A DNA stretch of 21,006 bases from a virus. The stretch lies in the IMG/VR virus record IMGVR_UViG_3300010149_000237, positions 1 to 21,006 of that record; one strand, 5' to 3'. Shown here piece after piece: positions 13,027 to 20,773 of the stretch. Below the pieces are notes generated by a model. That model ran no database searches. It was given only the letters and a program-made list of their open reading frames with translations, and was not told the DNA's origin. The translations under genes and the position numbers were made by a program. Numbering within the stretch: position 1 is the stretch's first letter; the number at the start of each line of letters is the position of its first letter.

Positions 13027-13497
13027 ATGAAATCATTTAAAGAATTGATCAATGAACAAGTTTCAATTATTGCTTATCATGGCACAAATACCAGTGACAT
13101 CAATAAATTTACGGTTGATCGTGGTCGAGCTATTAATGATGTTGCCGGCGGGGGCGGGGCATATTTTACTACAAATAAAGACGTTGCAATCAATTATGCT
13201 AAAAGCGCAATACAAAGAAAAGATGCTAAAGGATCTAAACCGTGGCTCTATACAGTAAAACTTACTCCTTCCCGCATTGAAGACATTGGAACTCAAACTG
13301 GAAAACAAACGCGGAATGATAATGACGCTATAAAATATACAATTCCACTAAAATCGGGTAAAGTTTTAGATATTAATTGGCATATACCTGAGCATGATGT
13401 TTATATTGTTTATAACGCTGCAGCCATTCAGTTAGTGAAAAAGCAAGAAATTCCAGCAGAAGAAATCAAAAGAGTAGTGAGTAGCTTTAATAAATAG
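13027..13497 (+). CDS. putative ADP-ribosyltransferase (PARP-like) with capsid-targeting leader
   Basis: A 156-residue protein. Residues 1-10, MKSFKELINE, resemble T4 internal-protein leaders (MKTYQEFIAE in IPI), with INE as an IxE prohead-protease site. The remainder has ADP-ribosyltransferase-fold hallmarks in order: YHGTN (His18), FTVDRG (28-33), GGGAYFTT (Tyr46), DVAINYA (helix after the Tyr strand), and a late DVYIVYNAAAIQLV (124-137) like the PARP strand NEYIVYD..Q. The expected catalytic Glu position holds Val125, giving H-Y-V as in mono-ADP-ribosyltransferases with H-Y-I/L; Glu122 is nearby. If functional it would use NAD+ to modify host proteins, perhaps after injection as T4 Alt does. 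ATG 13027 is three bases after the grx stop, with no clear ribosome site of its own. Catalysis and target are unproven. Confidence 0.65.
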   Translation: MKSFKELINEQVSIIAYHGTNTSDINKFTVDRGRAINDVAGGGGAYFTTNKDVAINYAKSAIQRKDAKGSKPWLYTVKLTPSRIEDIGTQTGKQTRNDNDAIKYTIPLKSGKVLDINWHIPEHDVYIVYNAAAIQLVKKQEIPAEEIKRVVSSFNK

Positions 13498-13501
13498 CCA
13501 T

Positions 13502-13909
13502 ATGTGGTTATTTAAAAACAAAACATTCGATGAAACGCCTGACCGTAAAGATTATATAGGATTTGTATATCTTATTACTGAAATTGATACCGGTAAAAAA
13601 TATGTTGGTAAGAAGCTATTTCATAAACCAACAAAAAGAACGGTAACTCTTAAAAATGGTAATAAAAGGCGTAAGACCTTTTATATTGATTCTGATTGGC
13701 GTAACTATTTCGGTTCTTCATCTAATCTTCAAGAGTCAGTTGCAAAGAATGGAATAGATAAATATAAAAGAGAAATACTTAGGCTCTGTAAAAAGAAAGG
13801 CGAATTGAGTTATTACGAAGCTAAAGAACAGTTTGATAGAGAAGTCCTTTTTTCGTCTGACTACTATAATGAGTTCATAGGCTGTAAGATACATTCGAAG
13901 CATCTATAA
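13502..13909 (+). CDS. GIY-YIG-type endonuclease-like protein
   Basis: A 135-residue protein with GFVYLITEID (20-29) and KKYVGKKLF (32-40), the two strands of a GIY-YIG nuclease core (here FVY/YVG, with Tyr23, Tyr34 and Gly36). Next come a basic hairpin (RTVTLKNGNKRRK), WRNYFGSS (66-73), REILRLCKKKGELSYYEAKEQF (catalytic Glu candidate Glu106) and a YYNEFI...SKHL end. The same order occurs in small conserved proteins of T4-like cyanophages often annotated as putative endonucleases or Seg-like. It is short, without an added DNA-binding domain, so homing is doubtful; repair or host-DNA cleavage is equally possible. It begins four bases after the ADP-ribosyltransferase gene. Confidence 0.7.
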   Translation: MWLFKNKTFDETPDRKDYIGFVYLITEIDTGKKYVGKKLFHKPTKRTVTLKNGNKRRKTFYIDSDWRNYFGSSSNLQESVAKNGIDKYKREILRLCKKKGELSYYEAKEQFDREVLFSSDYYNEFIGCKIHSKHL

Positions 13910-13931
13910 TGCAAACTTTCAAGGACTTAAC

Positions 13932-14459
13932 ATGATTCTTCACTTTGTAGAACAGAACACAGATAAACCGATTGAGCTCATAATGGAGCTACGGTCAATG
14001 TCTATAGACGATTTCTATCGTGATTTACGGGGCGTTGTTATAGTAAAGTTTATTAAAAAATCTAATGGGCGTCAAAGACATCTAGTCTGTACTCGAAATC
14101 CTGATATCATTAAACAAGTTGGACAAGGTGATAAGCTTCCTGGCCCAAATAGTCAAGGTTACTTAGGTCCAGAAACAGTTATTCCAGTTTTTGATCTTGT
14201 AAAAAATGATTGGCGATCATTCGATGTAAAGACTGTTCGTGACGTTGAAAAGCGTGATATTGAAAGTCTTCGCCGCTTTTCCAGAAATAAAAAATACAGT
14301 GACGATCAAGCATTTGGTTTGCTTCAGAAAATAAACCCATTTAATAGAGATAAAGTTAGCTTTAAAGATGGTTATATTCCACGTAGCCAAATCATAAAAG
14401 AGCATAAAGCTCTTCAAATATCAAAGCCAAATATTGCATCGTTTATAGATAGGATATAG
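13932..14459 (+). CDS. SH3-beta-barrel-like phage protein, 175 aa
   Basis: ATG 13932 has AAGGA (13921-13925, spacing 6). Residues ~28-105 read as a small beta barrel: LRGVVIVKFIKKSNGRQRH, CTRNPDII, a Gly/Pro-rich loop, VIPVFDLVKNDWRSFDVKTV. This RG-VV-V-F-KK ... C-NPD ... V-D---W-SF pattern matches what I recall as an SH3-fold protein common in T4-like cyanophages. The C-terminal ~70 residues are basic and appear to be a separate helical part. Role unknown; nucleic-acid binding would fit the charge. An 8-codon micro-ORF overlaps its start (ATGA, 13932-13935). Confidence 0.65.
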   Translation: MILHFVEQNTDKPIELIMELRSMSIDDFYRDLRGVVIVKFIKKSNGRQRHLVCTRNPDIIKQVGQGDKLPGPNSQGYLGPETVIPVFDLVKNDWRSFDVKTVRDVEKRDIESLRRFSRNKKYSDDQAFGLLQKINPFNRDKVSFKDGYIPRSQIIKEHKALQISKPNIASFIDRI

Positions 14460-14460
14460 T

Positions 14461-14979
14461 ATGTCAAAAGTCTTATTTAAAATAGACACGCCATTAAGTG
14501 TTTATCGTCCAATTGATTCGAGAATGGTTAATGATATACGTAAATTTGCGTGGAAATGTGGATTAGAAACGTGCGCCAATAATTTGTACCTTCCAGTTAT
14601 GAGCTGCGATGATAAATGCAACTGGCATGATTATAAACCAGATGAAACTAAAATAAGCGTTTCTATTGATGGCTTAAAGGCAACAGAGCATGGGATTGGC
14701 CTTAAGCTTAAGCCATATACGTATCTTAATTCGTGTCAAAAGAGATACTCTAGTTTGCCATGTATGCAATATGAATCTATTATCTACCTCACAAGATCTA
14801 CAAATACTGAGAATGTTAATATGCACCAAGTATTTGATAAAAAGCTAGTACTAGATAGCGAATGCCATTGCGATAATTTGCATCCATTAAGCGAAACGGT
14901 GATTGAAGAAGTAATTCCAGAAGATGTTGATCCTGAAATTTGGGAATATATGACTCCTTCTCAAAAAAGGCTATGGTAA
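14461..14979 (+). CDS. hypothetical Cys-rich protein, 172 aa
   Basis: ATG 14461 follows AGGA (14451-14454) inside the previous gene's end. The product contains about ten Cys, including [16 protein letters not shown] and ECHCDNLH, which could bind a metal. There is no signal peptide. The C-terminus ([23 protein letters not shown]) looks like an exposed peptide. No family recognised. It lies directly before the fibre gene, whose ribosome site AAAAAAGG is in its last codons, so a role in fibre assembly is possible but unsupported by motif. Confidence 0.7.
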   Translation: MSKVLFKIDTPLSVYRPIDSRMVNDIRKFAWKCGLETCANNLYLPVMSCDDKCNWHDYKPDETKISVSIDGLKATEHGIGLKLKPYTYLNSCQKRYSSLPCMQYESIIYLTRSTNTENVNMHQVFDKKLVLDSECHCDNLHPLSETVIEEVIPEDVDPEIWEYMTPSQKRLW

Positions 14980-14980
14980 T

Positions 14981-17224
14981 ATGGATTTTGCAAAAAAGCA
15001 AGCAATTGAGGAAGCAAAATCTCTTCGAAGACAGCAGATTATACGAGAAGCGGTTGATAAACGTAATGCGGCTTTATCTTCTACCGTAAAAACTTTAATT
15101 GATTCTTCGAATACGTGTTTGCATAAACTAAACGAAGAGCAGGCACAGAGTCTTTCAGAAGGATCTATATTTTTTGGAGAAGACGGCAATTTTTATATTG
15201 TAGAGTCTTCTAATCCATTTTCAACAAATCAAATTTCTGTCAAGGGTGATGTTGGCCCAATCGGCGAACGTGGTCCGCGTGGTCAACGAGGTAAAGAAGG
15301 CCTTATTGGCGAGCAGGGTCCTATTGGTGAAATGGGACCTCGTGGAGATAAGGGTGATAAGGGTGATAAAGGCGATATTGGACCAGTAGGTCTTATCGGT
15401 GAGCAAGGTCCTATTGGCCCGCAGGGTCCAACGGGAGAACAGGGACCAATTGGACTACAAGGTTTAGTTGGACCACAGGGATTACCGGGTCCTGCCGGGC
15501 CACAGGGCCCTTCTGGCAAAGATGCCGTAGTTCCAGACATTAACCCATATATTGAAGAAGTTAGTAAGACTTTAGAAAGTAAACTAGAAGAGCAAGTCAA
15601 TCTTCAAAAAACAGACATAGATAATTTTCTTTCCGAGCTATCGCGCCGGCCTATTGTATCGGGCGGTGGTTCTGTTCGGATCATGGACAATGACGATGTT
15701 CAAAGACAAACACTTAGTAGTCTTGCGAATAACTCAGTTTTAATATTTAATAATTCCACTAAAAAATATGAAGCTGAAACATTTCAAAGTATACTTAATA
15801 GGCACGACATTTCTAGCAATATTGTTGAGATGGACGATGTCAATAATTCTGATAGAGCAGATCAAACAGTATTAGTCTATAACTCTTCAACCGCAAAATT
15901 TGAGTATAAAGCCTATAGCGCAGGAGTTCCAATACAATCAAGCGCTCCATCTAGCCCAGATGATGGAGACCTATGGTGGGATTCTGATGTAGGTTCTCTC
16001 TTTATATACTATAATGATGGATCATCAGCGCAGTGGGTTGAAGCTTCTGCAGGCGGTGGCGGAGGTGGTGGAGGTGGTGGAACTGGCGATGTAGCTAAAG
16101 TTGGCACACCAGCAGATAATCAATTAGCTATATGGACTAACTCTACTACAATTCAAGGTGATAGCAACTTAACATGGGATGGATCTAATCTTCAACTCAG
16201 TTCAAATGCTACATCCTTAACTTTACAAGATAATAATTCTACTGGTAATACGTCAATAACAAAAATCTTATTTACGGATGATGGCACCTTTGGTACTATT
16301 GGAACGATTGGATTTGATGGCACCGATGATTTAAAGATTGAAAATAATCATACGGGAAATATTATATTAGATGGTGGTAACGTAGGGATCGGCACATCCT
16401 TTCCGACCTATAAATTACAAGTTGCGGGAACATCATATTTGTCTGGTGGAATTCAGATGAATAGCGCCGATAAGATCACGTTTGGAAATCCTAATCAATA
16501 TATCACTGCGGTAAATGATACTTCACTTACCCTAGCTACTAATAATTCTCCATCATTAACTATTTTAAATAGTGGAAATGTTGGCATTGGTACCACAACT
16601 CCTACTCAGGCTCTATCGGTAGTTGGTGATATTGGCCTAACCGGAAATATAGTTGATAATGACTATAATGAATTAATTTATTTTCAGGCAAATGATTTAA
16701 TAGTAAAATCAAAGCATGTTCATTCAGATTTTGGTGTTTGGTGTCGACACAGCACGGGCCTCCGACACCACGGCATGGATAGTGATGGCAGCAATTTATC
16801 CCTTTATGCTAATGCTAATAAATCGATGACAATAAAAGGATCTAACGGTAACGTAGGCATTGGAACAGATACACCAACCGCTAAGTTTGAAGTAAGTGGA
16901 ACTTCTGGCCAATTATTTTCTGTTACGGATAGTTTAAGCGGAACAATTTTTTCGGTTAATGATATTTCTGGTATACCTTCAATCGAAGTTATTGATGATG
17001 GTACTGTTCGTATCGCAGAGTTTTCAGGCGATGTTGGTATTGGAACCGCAACTCCTACTGCTAAACTTGACGTAAATAGCGATACCATTCGAGTCCGGAC
17101 TGCGAAAACTCCAAGTTCTGCGACTGACACTGGCAATCAAGGTGATATTGCTTGGGACGCAAATTATATATATGTATGCACTGCGGCTAATACATGGGTA
17201 CGAGCAGCACTTTCAACTTGGTAA
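14981..17224 (+). CDS. collagen-like tail fibre protein
   Basis: A 747-residue protein. ATG 14981 follows AAAAAAGG (14963-14970). Order: helical N-terminus (~1-60) that may attach to the baseplate; 30 uninterrupted Gly-X-Y triplets (Gly89 to Gly179), predicting a trimeric collagen helix; a coiled coil (~187-220); beta-rich segments ([20 protein letters not shown] twice in variant form); ASAG followed by a run of ten Gly (codons 16052-16081); then four GNVGIGT-x-x-P repeats, and a C-terminal head ending in WVRAALSTW. This composition is typical of phage fibres and of predicted trimeric adhesins. It probably recognises or reaches the host surface. No chaperone domain is obvious. Three LamG-type genes follow in the same direction. 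Confidence 0.88.
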   Translation: MDFAKKQAIEEAKSLRRQQIIREAVDKRNAALSSTVKTLIDSSNTCLHKLNEEQAQSLSEGSIFFGEDGNFYIVESSNPFSTNQISVKGDVGPIGERGPRGQRGKEGLIGEQGPIGEMGPRGDKGDKGDKGDIGPVGLIGEQGPIGPQGPTGEQGPIGLQGLVGPQGLPGPAGPQGPSGKDAVVPDINPYIEEVSKTLESKLEEQVNLQKTDIDNFLSELSRRPIVSGGGSVRIMDNDDVQRQTLSSLANNSVLIFNNSTKKYEAETFQSILNRHDISSNIVEMDDVNNSDRADQTVLVYNSSTAKFEYKAYSAGVPIQSSAPSSPDDGDLWWDSDVGSLFIYYNDGSSAQWVEASAGGGGGGGGGGTGDVAKVGTPADNQLAIWTNSTTIQGDSNLTWDGSNLQLSSNATSLTLQDNNSTGNTSITKILFTDDGTFGTIGTIGFDGTDDLKIENNHTGNIILDGGNVGIGTSFPTYKLQVAGTSYLSGGIQMNSADKITFGNPNQYITAVNDTSLTLATNNSPSLTILNSGNVGIGTTTPTQALSVVGDIGLTGNIVDNDYNELIYFQANDLIVKSKHVHSDFGVWCRHSTGLRHHGMDSDGSNLSLYANANKSMTIKGSNGNVGIGTDTPTAKFEVSGTSGQLFSVTDSLSGTIFSVNDISGIPSIEVIDDGTVRIAEFSGDVGIGTATPTAKLDVNSDTIRVRTAKTPSSATDTGNQGDIAWDANYIYVCTAANTWVRAALSTW

Positions 17225-17234
17225 TAAATATGTT

Positions 17235-17951
17235 ATGGCAATTGAATATAATAATGCAAAAATTGTAACCGATGGTATTGTGCTTGCTTTGGATGCGGCT
17301 AATCCAAAGTCGTATCCTGGTACTGGAACTACATGGTATGATCTAAGTGGTAATAGTATTGATGCTAGTCTAATTAACACTGTTACGTACGAAACAAATT
17401 ATCAAGGCGAAATGTCTTTTGATGGCACAGACGACTATGCTGTTGCAACCTACAACTCAACTAATTTTGCTAACACTGATTATACCTGGTTTTGTTATGC
17501 CAGAGGAGAACAGATCTCAACATCCTCACATAACATGCCTGATATAGGATATGGTAGTGGTTGGTGGCCTAGAATGGGGTTCAAAGAATTGCAAGGAAAT
17601 GGGTGGGAGTGGAGATCATATAGTAGTGGAGGAGCTACTAGCGTGCATAATATGACTATAGTGCCATCTCCTACACCAAGCGATTGGGTGTGTTTAGCCT
17701 TTACGGCAGATTATAATAACACAGAAACTAAAGGTTATTATAATGGTAATCTCGCTAACACTAATAACAGTTTTCCTGATATAGGTGGTAATAATTCTAA
17801 CTTCGGGATAGGAAGATCTGGATCAACAGCAGGAGTTTGGAACGAAGCATTTATAGGCAGCTTTTCTATTGTATTAATATATAATCGGGTTTTGACTGCT
17901 CAAGAAATACAACAAAACTTCAATGCAACTCGAGGAAGGTACGGTATCTAA
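17235..17951 (+). CDS. LamG/concanavalin A-like adhesin, copy 1
   Basis: ATG 17235 starts the conserved part (an upstream frame extension overlaps the fibre gene and is not needed). The 238-residue product begins IVTDGIVLALDAANPKSYPG, continues TWYDLSGN, FDGTDDYA, a beta-rich core with KGYYNGNL, and ends SIVLIYNRVLTAQEIQQNFN followed by ATRGRYGI. This is the LamG/pentraxin-like jelly-roll pattern of many marine phage tail proteins, which bind carbohydrate. Many Trp and Tyr line the middle. It shares start and end blocks with the next two genes, implying duplication. It probably acts as a receptor-binding or virion-surface protein (inference). Confidence 0.8.
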   Translation: MAIEYNNAKIVTDGIVLALDAANPKSYPGTGTTWYDLSGNSIDASLINTVTYETNYQGEMSFDGTDDYAVATYNSTNFANTDYTWFCYARGEQISTSSHNMPDIGYGSGWWPRMGFKELQGNGWEWRSYSSGGATSVHNMTIVPSPTPSDWVCLAFTADYNNTETKGYYNGNLANTNNSFPDIGGNNSNFGIGRSGSTAGVWNEAFIGSFSIVLIYNRVLTAQEIQQNFNATRGRYGI

Positions 17952-18688
17952 TGGCACTTGTACATAGTCCTAGTATTGTAACTGATGGTTTAATTTTTGG
18001 GATAGATGCAGCTAATCCAAAGTCATATCCTGGGTCTGGCACTGATTGGTACGATTTAGCTCAAAACTATGATGCTATTTTAAAAGATGGTGCGACAATT
18101 TCTGGAAATGGAGTCTCATTAGCATATTCCGCATCATCGTATGAAGGTGGAAATGATTATGTTGAAGTACAGACCACAGAATTAAATACCCTATTAGCTC
18201 CATGGACAATGACTTGTTGGTTTAATTTAGCATCTTCTGGTTATGATACTGCTAGCCAAACTGTAGCATTAATGGGTTGCTCTGGAACTAGTCCAACTGG
18301 TTTTGGAAAAATGATAGGAATAGGTGGTGGATCAAGAGAAAGAAAACCATGGGGAATCTTATATGATAGCACTGGAGCCCAGAAACAAGTAGGGAACCTT
18401 TCAACCGTTGGATCACAAATACCATTTGATACTTGGCATATGATGACTATGACACATGATAACACAACTGCGAAAATATATTTAAATGATACTTTAGACA
18501 CAAGCACTGCATGTTCTGGTTATACGCCATATCCTTCTAATATTACCCAAAAGTTTACAATAGGATTAAATATAATATATTGGCATTTTGGTGGATTGAT
18601 TGCTATGGCTCATGTGTATAATAGAGATTTGTCGGAAAGTGAAATAGCTCAAAACTTTAATGCATTCCGTAGAAGGTTTAATGTCTAA
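17951..18688 (+). CDS. LamG/concanavalin A-like adhesin, copy 2
   Basis: ATG 17951 overlaps the previous stop by one base (TAATG), with AAGG at 17936-17939. This 245-residue paralogue of copy 1 shares IVTDGLIFGIDAANPKSYPG, TDWYDLAQN, a diverged centre (WTMTCWFNLASSG, KIYLNDTLDTS) and MAHVYNRDLSESEIAQNFN followed by AFRRRFNV. The conserved edges and variable middle suggest selection on the ligand-binding part. Same fold and probable role as copy 1. Confidence 0.8.
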   Translation: MALVHSPSIVTDGLIFGIDAANPKSYPGSGTDWYDLAQNYDAILKDGATISGNGVSLAYSASSYEGGNDYVEVQTTELNTLLAPWTMTCWFNLASSGYDTASQTVALMGCSGTSPTGFGKMIGIGGGSRERKPWGILYDSTGAQKQVGNLSTVGSQIPFDTWHMMTMTHDNTTAKIYLNDTLDTSTACSGYTPYPSNITQKFTIGLNIIYWHFGGLIAMAHVYNRDLSESEIAQNFNAFRRRFNV

Positions 18689-19857
18689 TGAGTGCATTTT
18701 CTGGTCCAGAAATTAATAGAGACGGTCTTGTTCTTTATTACGACCTTGCTAATGGAAAAAAATCATGGAAGGGCAAGCCAGCCATAAATTTATCTTATGG
18801 CAATTTTTTTAATGGCAATGGAAATTTTACTACAAATGAAACAATTCAAGATATATTACCAGATGGCACAATAGGAGATGTTCGCTATTTAAATGCCGAT
18901 TATGTTTATGATCCCAATAGAACAGTGTCTATTGGCAATTATTCCCTAGCTGCTGGAGAAACATACACACTTTCATTTTATGTTAAAAATATTAGTTGCA
19001 CTGGCTTTAACGGAAATTTATATTCGCCTGGACTCGGTAGAGCTATTGGTAATATTACATATCCTACAATTTATACTAATAAGTGGACTCGTGTAATTAG
19101 AACATTTACTATTCCAGACGAAGGTGTAGATCCAGTATCTATGAGTCCTCAAGCATTTAGAGATGGCGGTAATGGATTTTTTAAAATGGCATGGTTGCAA
19201 CTTGAAGTGGGTAGCTATGCAACTAAATACGTCGATGGAACCCGAGCAGATACTGATGCTATAGTAGATATTTCTAGCCAAGAGCAAACTATAAGATCAA
19301 ATAATTTAACGTATGTTCAAGATGATACGCCAACATTTAATGGAACTAGCGATTTTTTAACAGCGCCAAACTTTTCTAGATTTGCTTCTGATAGTAATAT
19401 AACTATAGAAGCATTTGTATTTCCAACTTCGATTCAAAGCTATACACAAATAGCGGGGCGAGGATATAGTTCCTCCGGATATCCAAAGTTTACTCTTCGC
19501 AGAGAATCTGGCCAAGGTTGGTCGTTTCTCATAGGAGATTCGACTTCAAATTATACAGCAACAGATAGCGACTCCGTAACCACATCAGTATGGCAACATG
19601 TAGTTGGAGTTTTAGATAGATCATCGAATAACATAAAGCTGTATGTAGATGGAGTTCTTAAGAGTACCGCTGATGCCACGGGTTTAGGTTCGTTTGAAAA
19701 CGCGGGTGGAACCTTTACAATAGGAAGATACGTAAACGACACATCTTATAGTTATTTTGCTGGTGAAATAGATCAAATAAAAGTTTACAATCAAGCATTA
19801 TCAGAAGATCAAGTAAAACAAAACTATGGCGCAGTGAGAACAAAATATGGATTGTAA
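18688..19857 (+). CDS. two-domain adhesin: CBM-like module plus LamG domain, copy 3
   Basis: A 389-residue protein whose ATG overlaps the previous stop by one base, with AGAAGG at 18671-18676. It keeps the family start (INRDGLVLYYDLANGKKSW) and end (IDQIKVYNQALSEDQVKQNY, then GAVRTKYGL). Between residues ~30 and ~185 it carries an extra jelly-roll module with GETYTLSFYVKN, NKWTRVIRTFTIPDEG and AWLQLEVGSYATKYVDGTR, a pattern of CBM4/9-like carbohydrate-binding modules in phage fibres. Residues ~200-389 form the LamG domain (TFNGTSDFLTAPNFS, WQHVVGVLDRSSNNIKLYVD). Probably the largest receptor-binding member of the array. Confidence 0.8.
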   Translation: MSAFSGPEINRDGLVLYYDLANGKKSWKGKPAINLSYGNFFNGNGNFTTNETIQDILPDGTIGDVRYLNADYVYDPNRTVSIGNYSLAAGETYTLSFYVKNISCTGFNGNLYSPGLGRAIGNITYPTIYTNKWTRVIRTFTIPDEGVDPVSMSPQAFRDGGNGFFKMAWLQLEVGSYATKYVDGTRADTDAIVDISSQEQTIRSNNLTYVQDDTPTFNGTSDFLTAPNFSRFASDSNITIEAFVFPTSIQSYTQIAGRGYSSSGYPKFTLRRESGQGWSFLIGDSTSNYTATDSDSVTTSVWQHVVGVLDRSSNNIKLYVDGVLKSTADATGLGSFENAGGTFTIGRYVNDTSYSYFAGEIDQIKVYNQALSEDQVKQNYGAVRTKYGL

Positions 19858-19865
19858 AAAAGTAG

Positions 19866-19894
19866 TGTACAAACTTTTCATTCTATGATATAAT
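19866..19894 (+). promoter_or_regulatory. early-type sigma70 promoter for rnh
   Basis: TGTACA (19866-19871) and TATAAT (19889-19894) lie 17 bases apart in GTGTACAAA/GATATAATAG context. Predicted start about 19901, just before AAAAGGA (19908-19914) and ATG 19921. It separates the structural adhesin genes from the replication gene. Confidence 0.7.
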
Positions 19895-19920
19895 AGAATT
19901 ATAATTGAAAAGGACATATC

Positions 19921-20772
19921 ATGATTCTAGTAGACTATAGCGCAATTTCAATTGGTGCTGTTGTACTCAACCGAATGGGTACCGAAGAGCGGCTATTGCG
20001 CCATCTCATTCTCAATAATCTACGATCATATAATAAGAAATACCGTGATAAGTATGGCGAAATGGTTTTATGTATGGACCATAGCTCATGGCGAAAAGAC
20101 GTGTTTCCTTATTATAAAGCATCTCGCAAAAAGTCACGAGATGAAAGTAAGCTAGATTGGGATGAGATATTTCAAACTTTAAATAATATCTCTAATGAGA
20201 TAAAAGACTTTATGCCTTATAGAGTTCTTCATGTCAGTGGTGCCGAAGGCGATGACTGTATTGCTACAATGGTACACCGTACACAGGAGTTCGGTAAGCA
20301 TGAACCAGTTATGATCATTGCTGCTGATAAAGACTATATTCAGCTTCAGCGATATTCAAACGTAAAGCAATGGTCAACTAATACAAAAAAGGCAGTAAAG
20401 GGCGATCCAGATGTTTGGCTCCATGAGTCAATCATAAAGGGCCAAGCAAAGGATGGTATTCCAAATATCAAAAGTCCTTCTGACTTTTATGTAAATGGTG
20501 GAGGCCGTCAAAAGCCAATATCACAAAAGTTTCTAGGCGAAGTACTAGAAAACGGCCGTCAATGCTTTACAGCCGAAGAATGTAATCGTTATGATGAAAA
20601 CAAAATGCTACTTGATTTTCAGTGTATACCAGTCGAACTTCAAGAGCGAATAAATAGTGAGTACGAAAACTACGATATTCCACAAATGAGTGGTGTATTA
20701 AATTATTTGATTAAGAGTCGCTGTGCAAATCTTACACAGAGTCTCGAAGATTTTATTCCTAAGAAAGTATAA
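19921..20772 (+). CDS. rnh: T4 RNase H-like 5'-3' flap nuclease
   Basis: A 283-residue FEN/RNase H-type nuclease that removes RNA primers from lagging-strand fragments. It aligns by eye with T4 RNase H: LVDYSAISIG (Asp5), LRHLILNNLRS, VLCMDHSSWRKD (Asp53), FPYYKASRKKSRDES (basic arch), SGAEGDDCIA (Glu109, Asp111, Asp112), IAADKDYIQL (Asp136, Asp138), NVKQWS and KGQAKDGIPNI (Asp178). The acidic cluster binding two Mg ions is therefore complete. It is about 20 residues shorter than T4 RNase H (305), mainly at the N-terminus. ATG 19921 has AAAAGGA 6 bases upstream. It has its own early-type promoter, as expected for a replication gene. Confidence 0.93.
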   Translation: MILVDYSAISIGAVVLNRMGTEERLLRHLILNNLRSYNKKYRDKYGEMVLCMDHSSWRKDVFPYYKASRKKSRDESKLDWDEIFQTLNNISNEIKDFMPYRVLHVSGAEGDDCIATMVHRTQEFGKHEPVMIIAADKDYIQLQRYSNVKQWSTNTKKAVKGDPDVWLHESIIKGQAKDGIPNIKSPSDFYVNGGGRQKPISQKFLGEVLENGRQCFTAEECNRYDENKMLLDFQCIPVELQERINSEYENYDIPQMSGVLNYLIKSRCANLTQSLEDFIPKKV

Positions 20773-20773
20773 T

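Noticed and set aside
13502-13909. Homing endonuclease interrupting a gene
   Set aside because: There is no split gene or intron on either side, and the protein lacks a DNA-binding extension; similar stand-alone genes are recalled as ordinary T4-like core genes.
15245-15520. Regular short repeats that could be taken for a CRISPR or minisatellite array
   Set aside because: The 9-base periodicity is the Gly-X-Y codon pattern of the collagen-like fibre; there are no equal repeats with unique spacers.
15283-15600. Long proline-rich open frame on the minus strand under the collagen region
   Set aside because: It is the complement of Gly-X-Y codons and has no ribosome site; all supported genes are on the plus strand.
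17142-17234. N-terminal extension of the first LamG protein
   Set aside because: It overlaps the conserved end of the fibre gene in another frame, and the paralogues begin at the residue corresponding to ATG 17235.
19857-19882. AAAAGT/ACTTTT inverted repeat after the last LamG gene as terminator
   Set aside because: The stem is only six A/T-rich pairs with a 9-base loop; the sequence is better explained by the -35 region of the rnh promoter.
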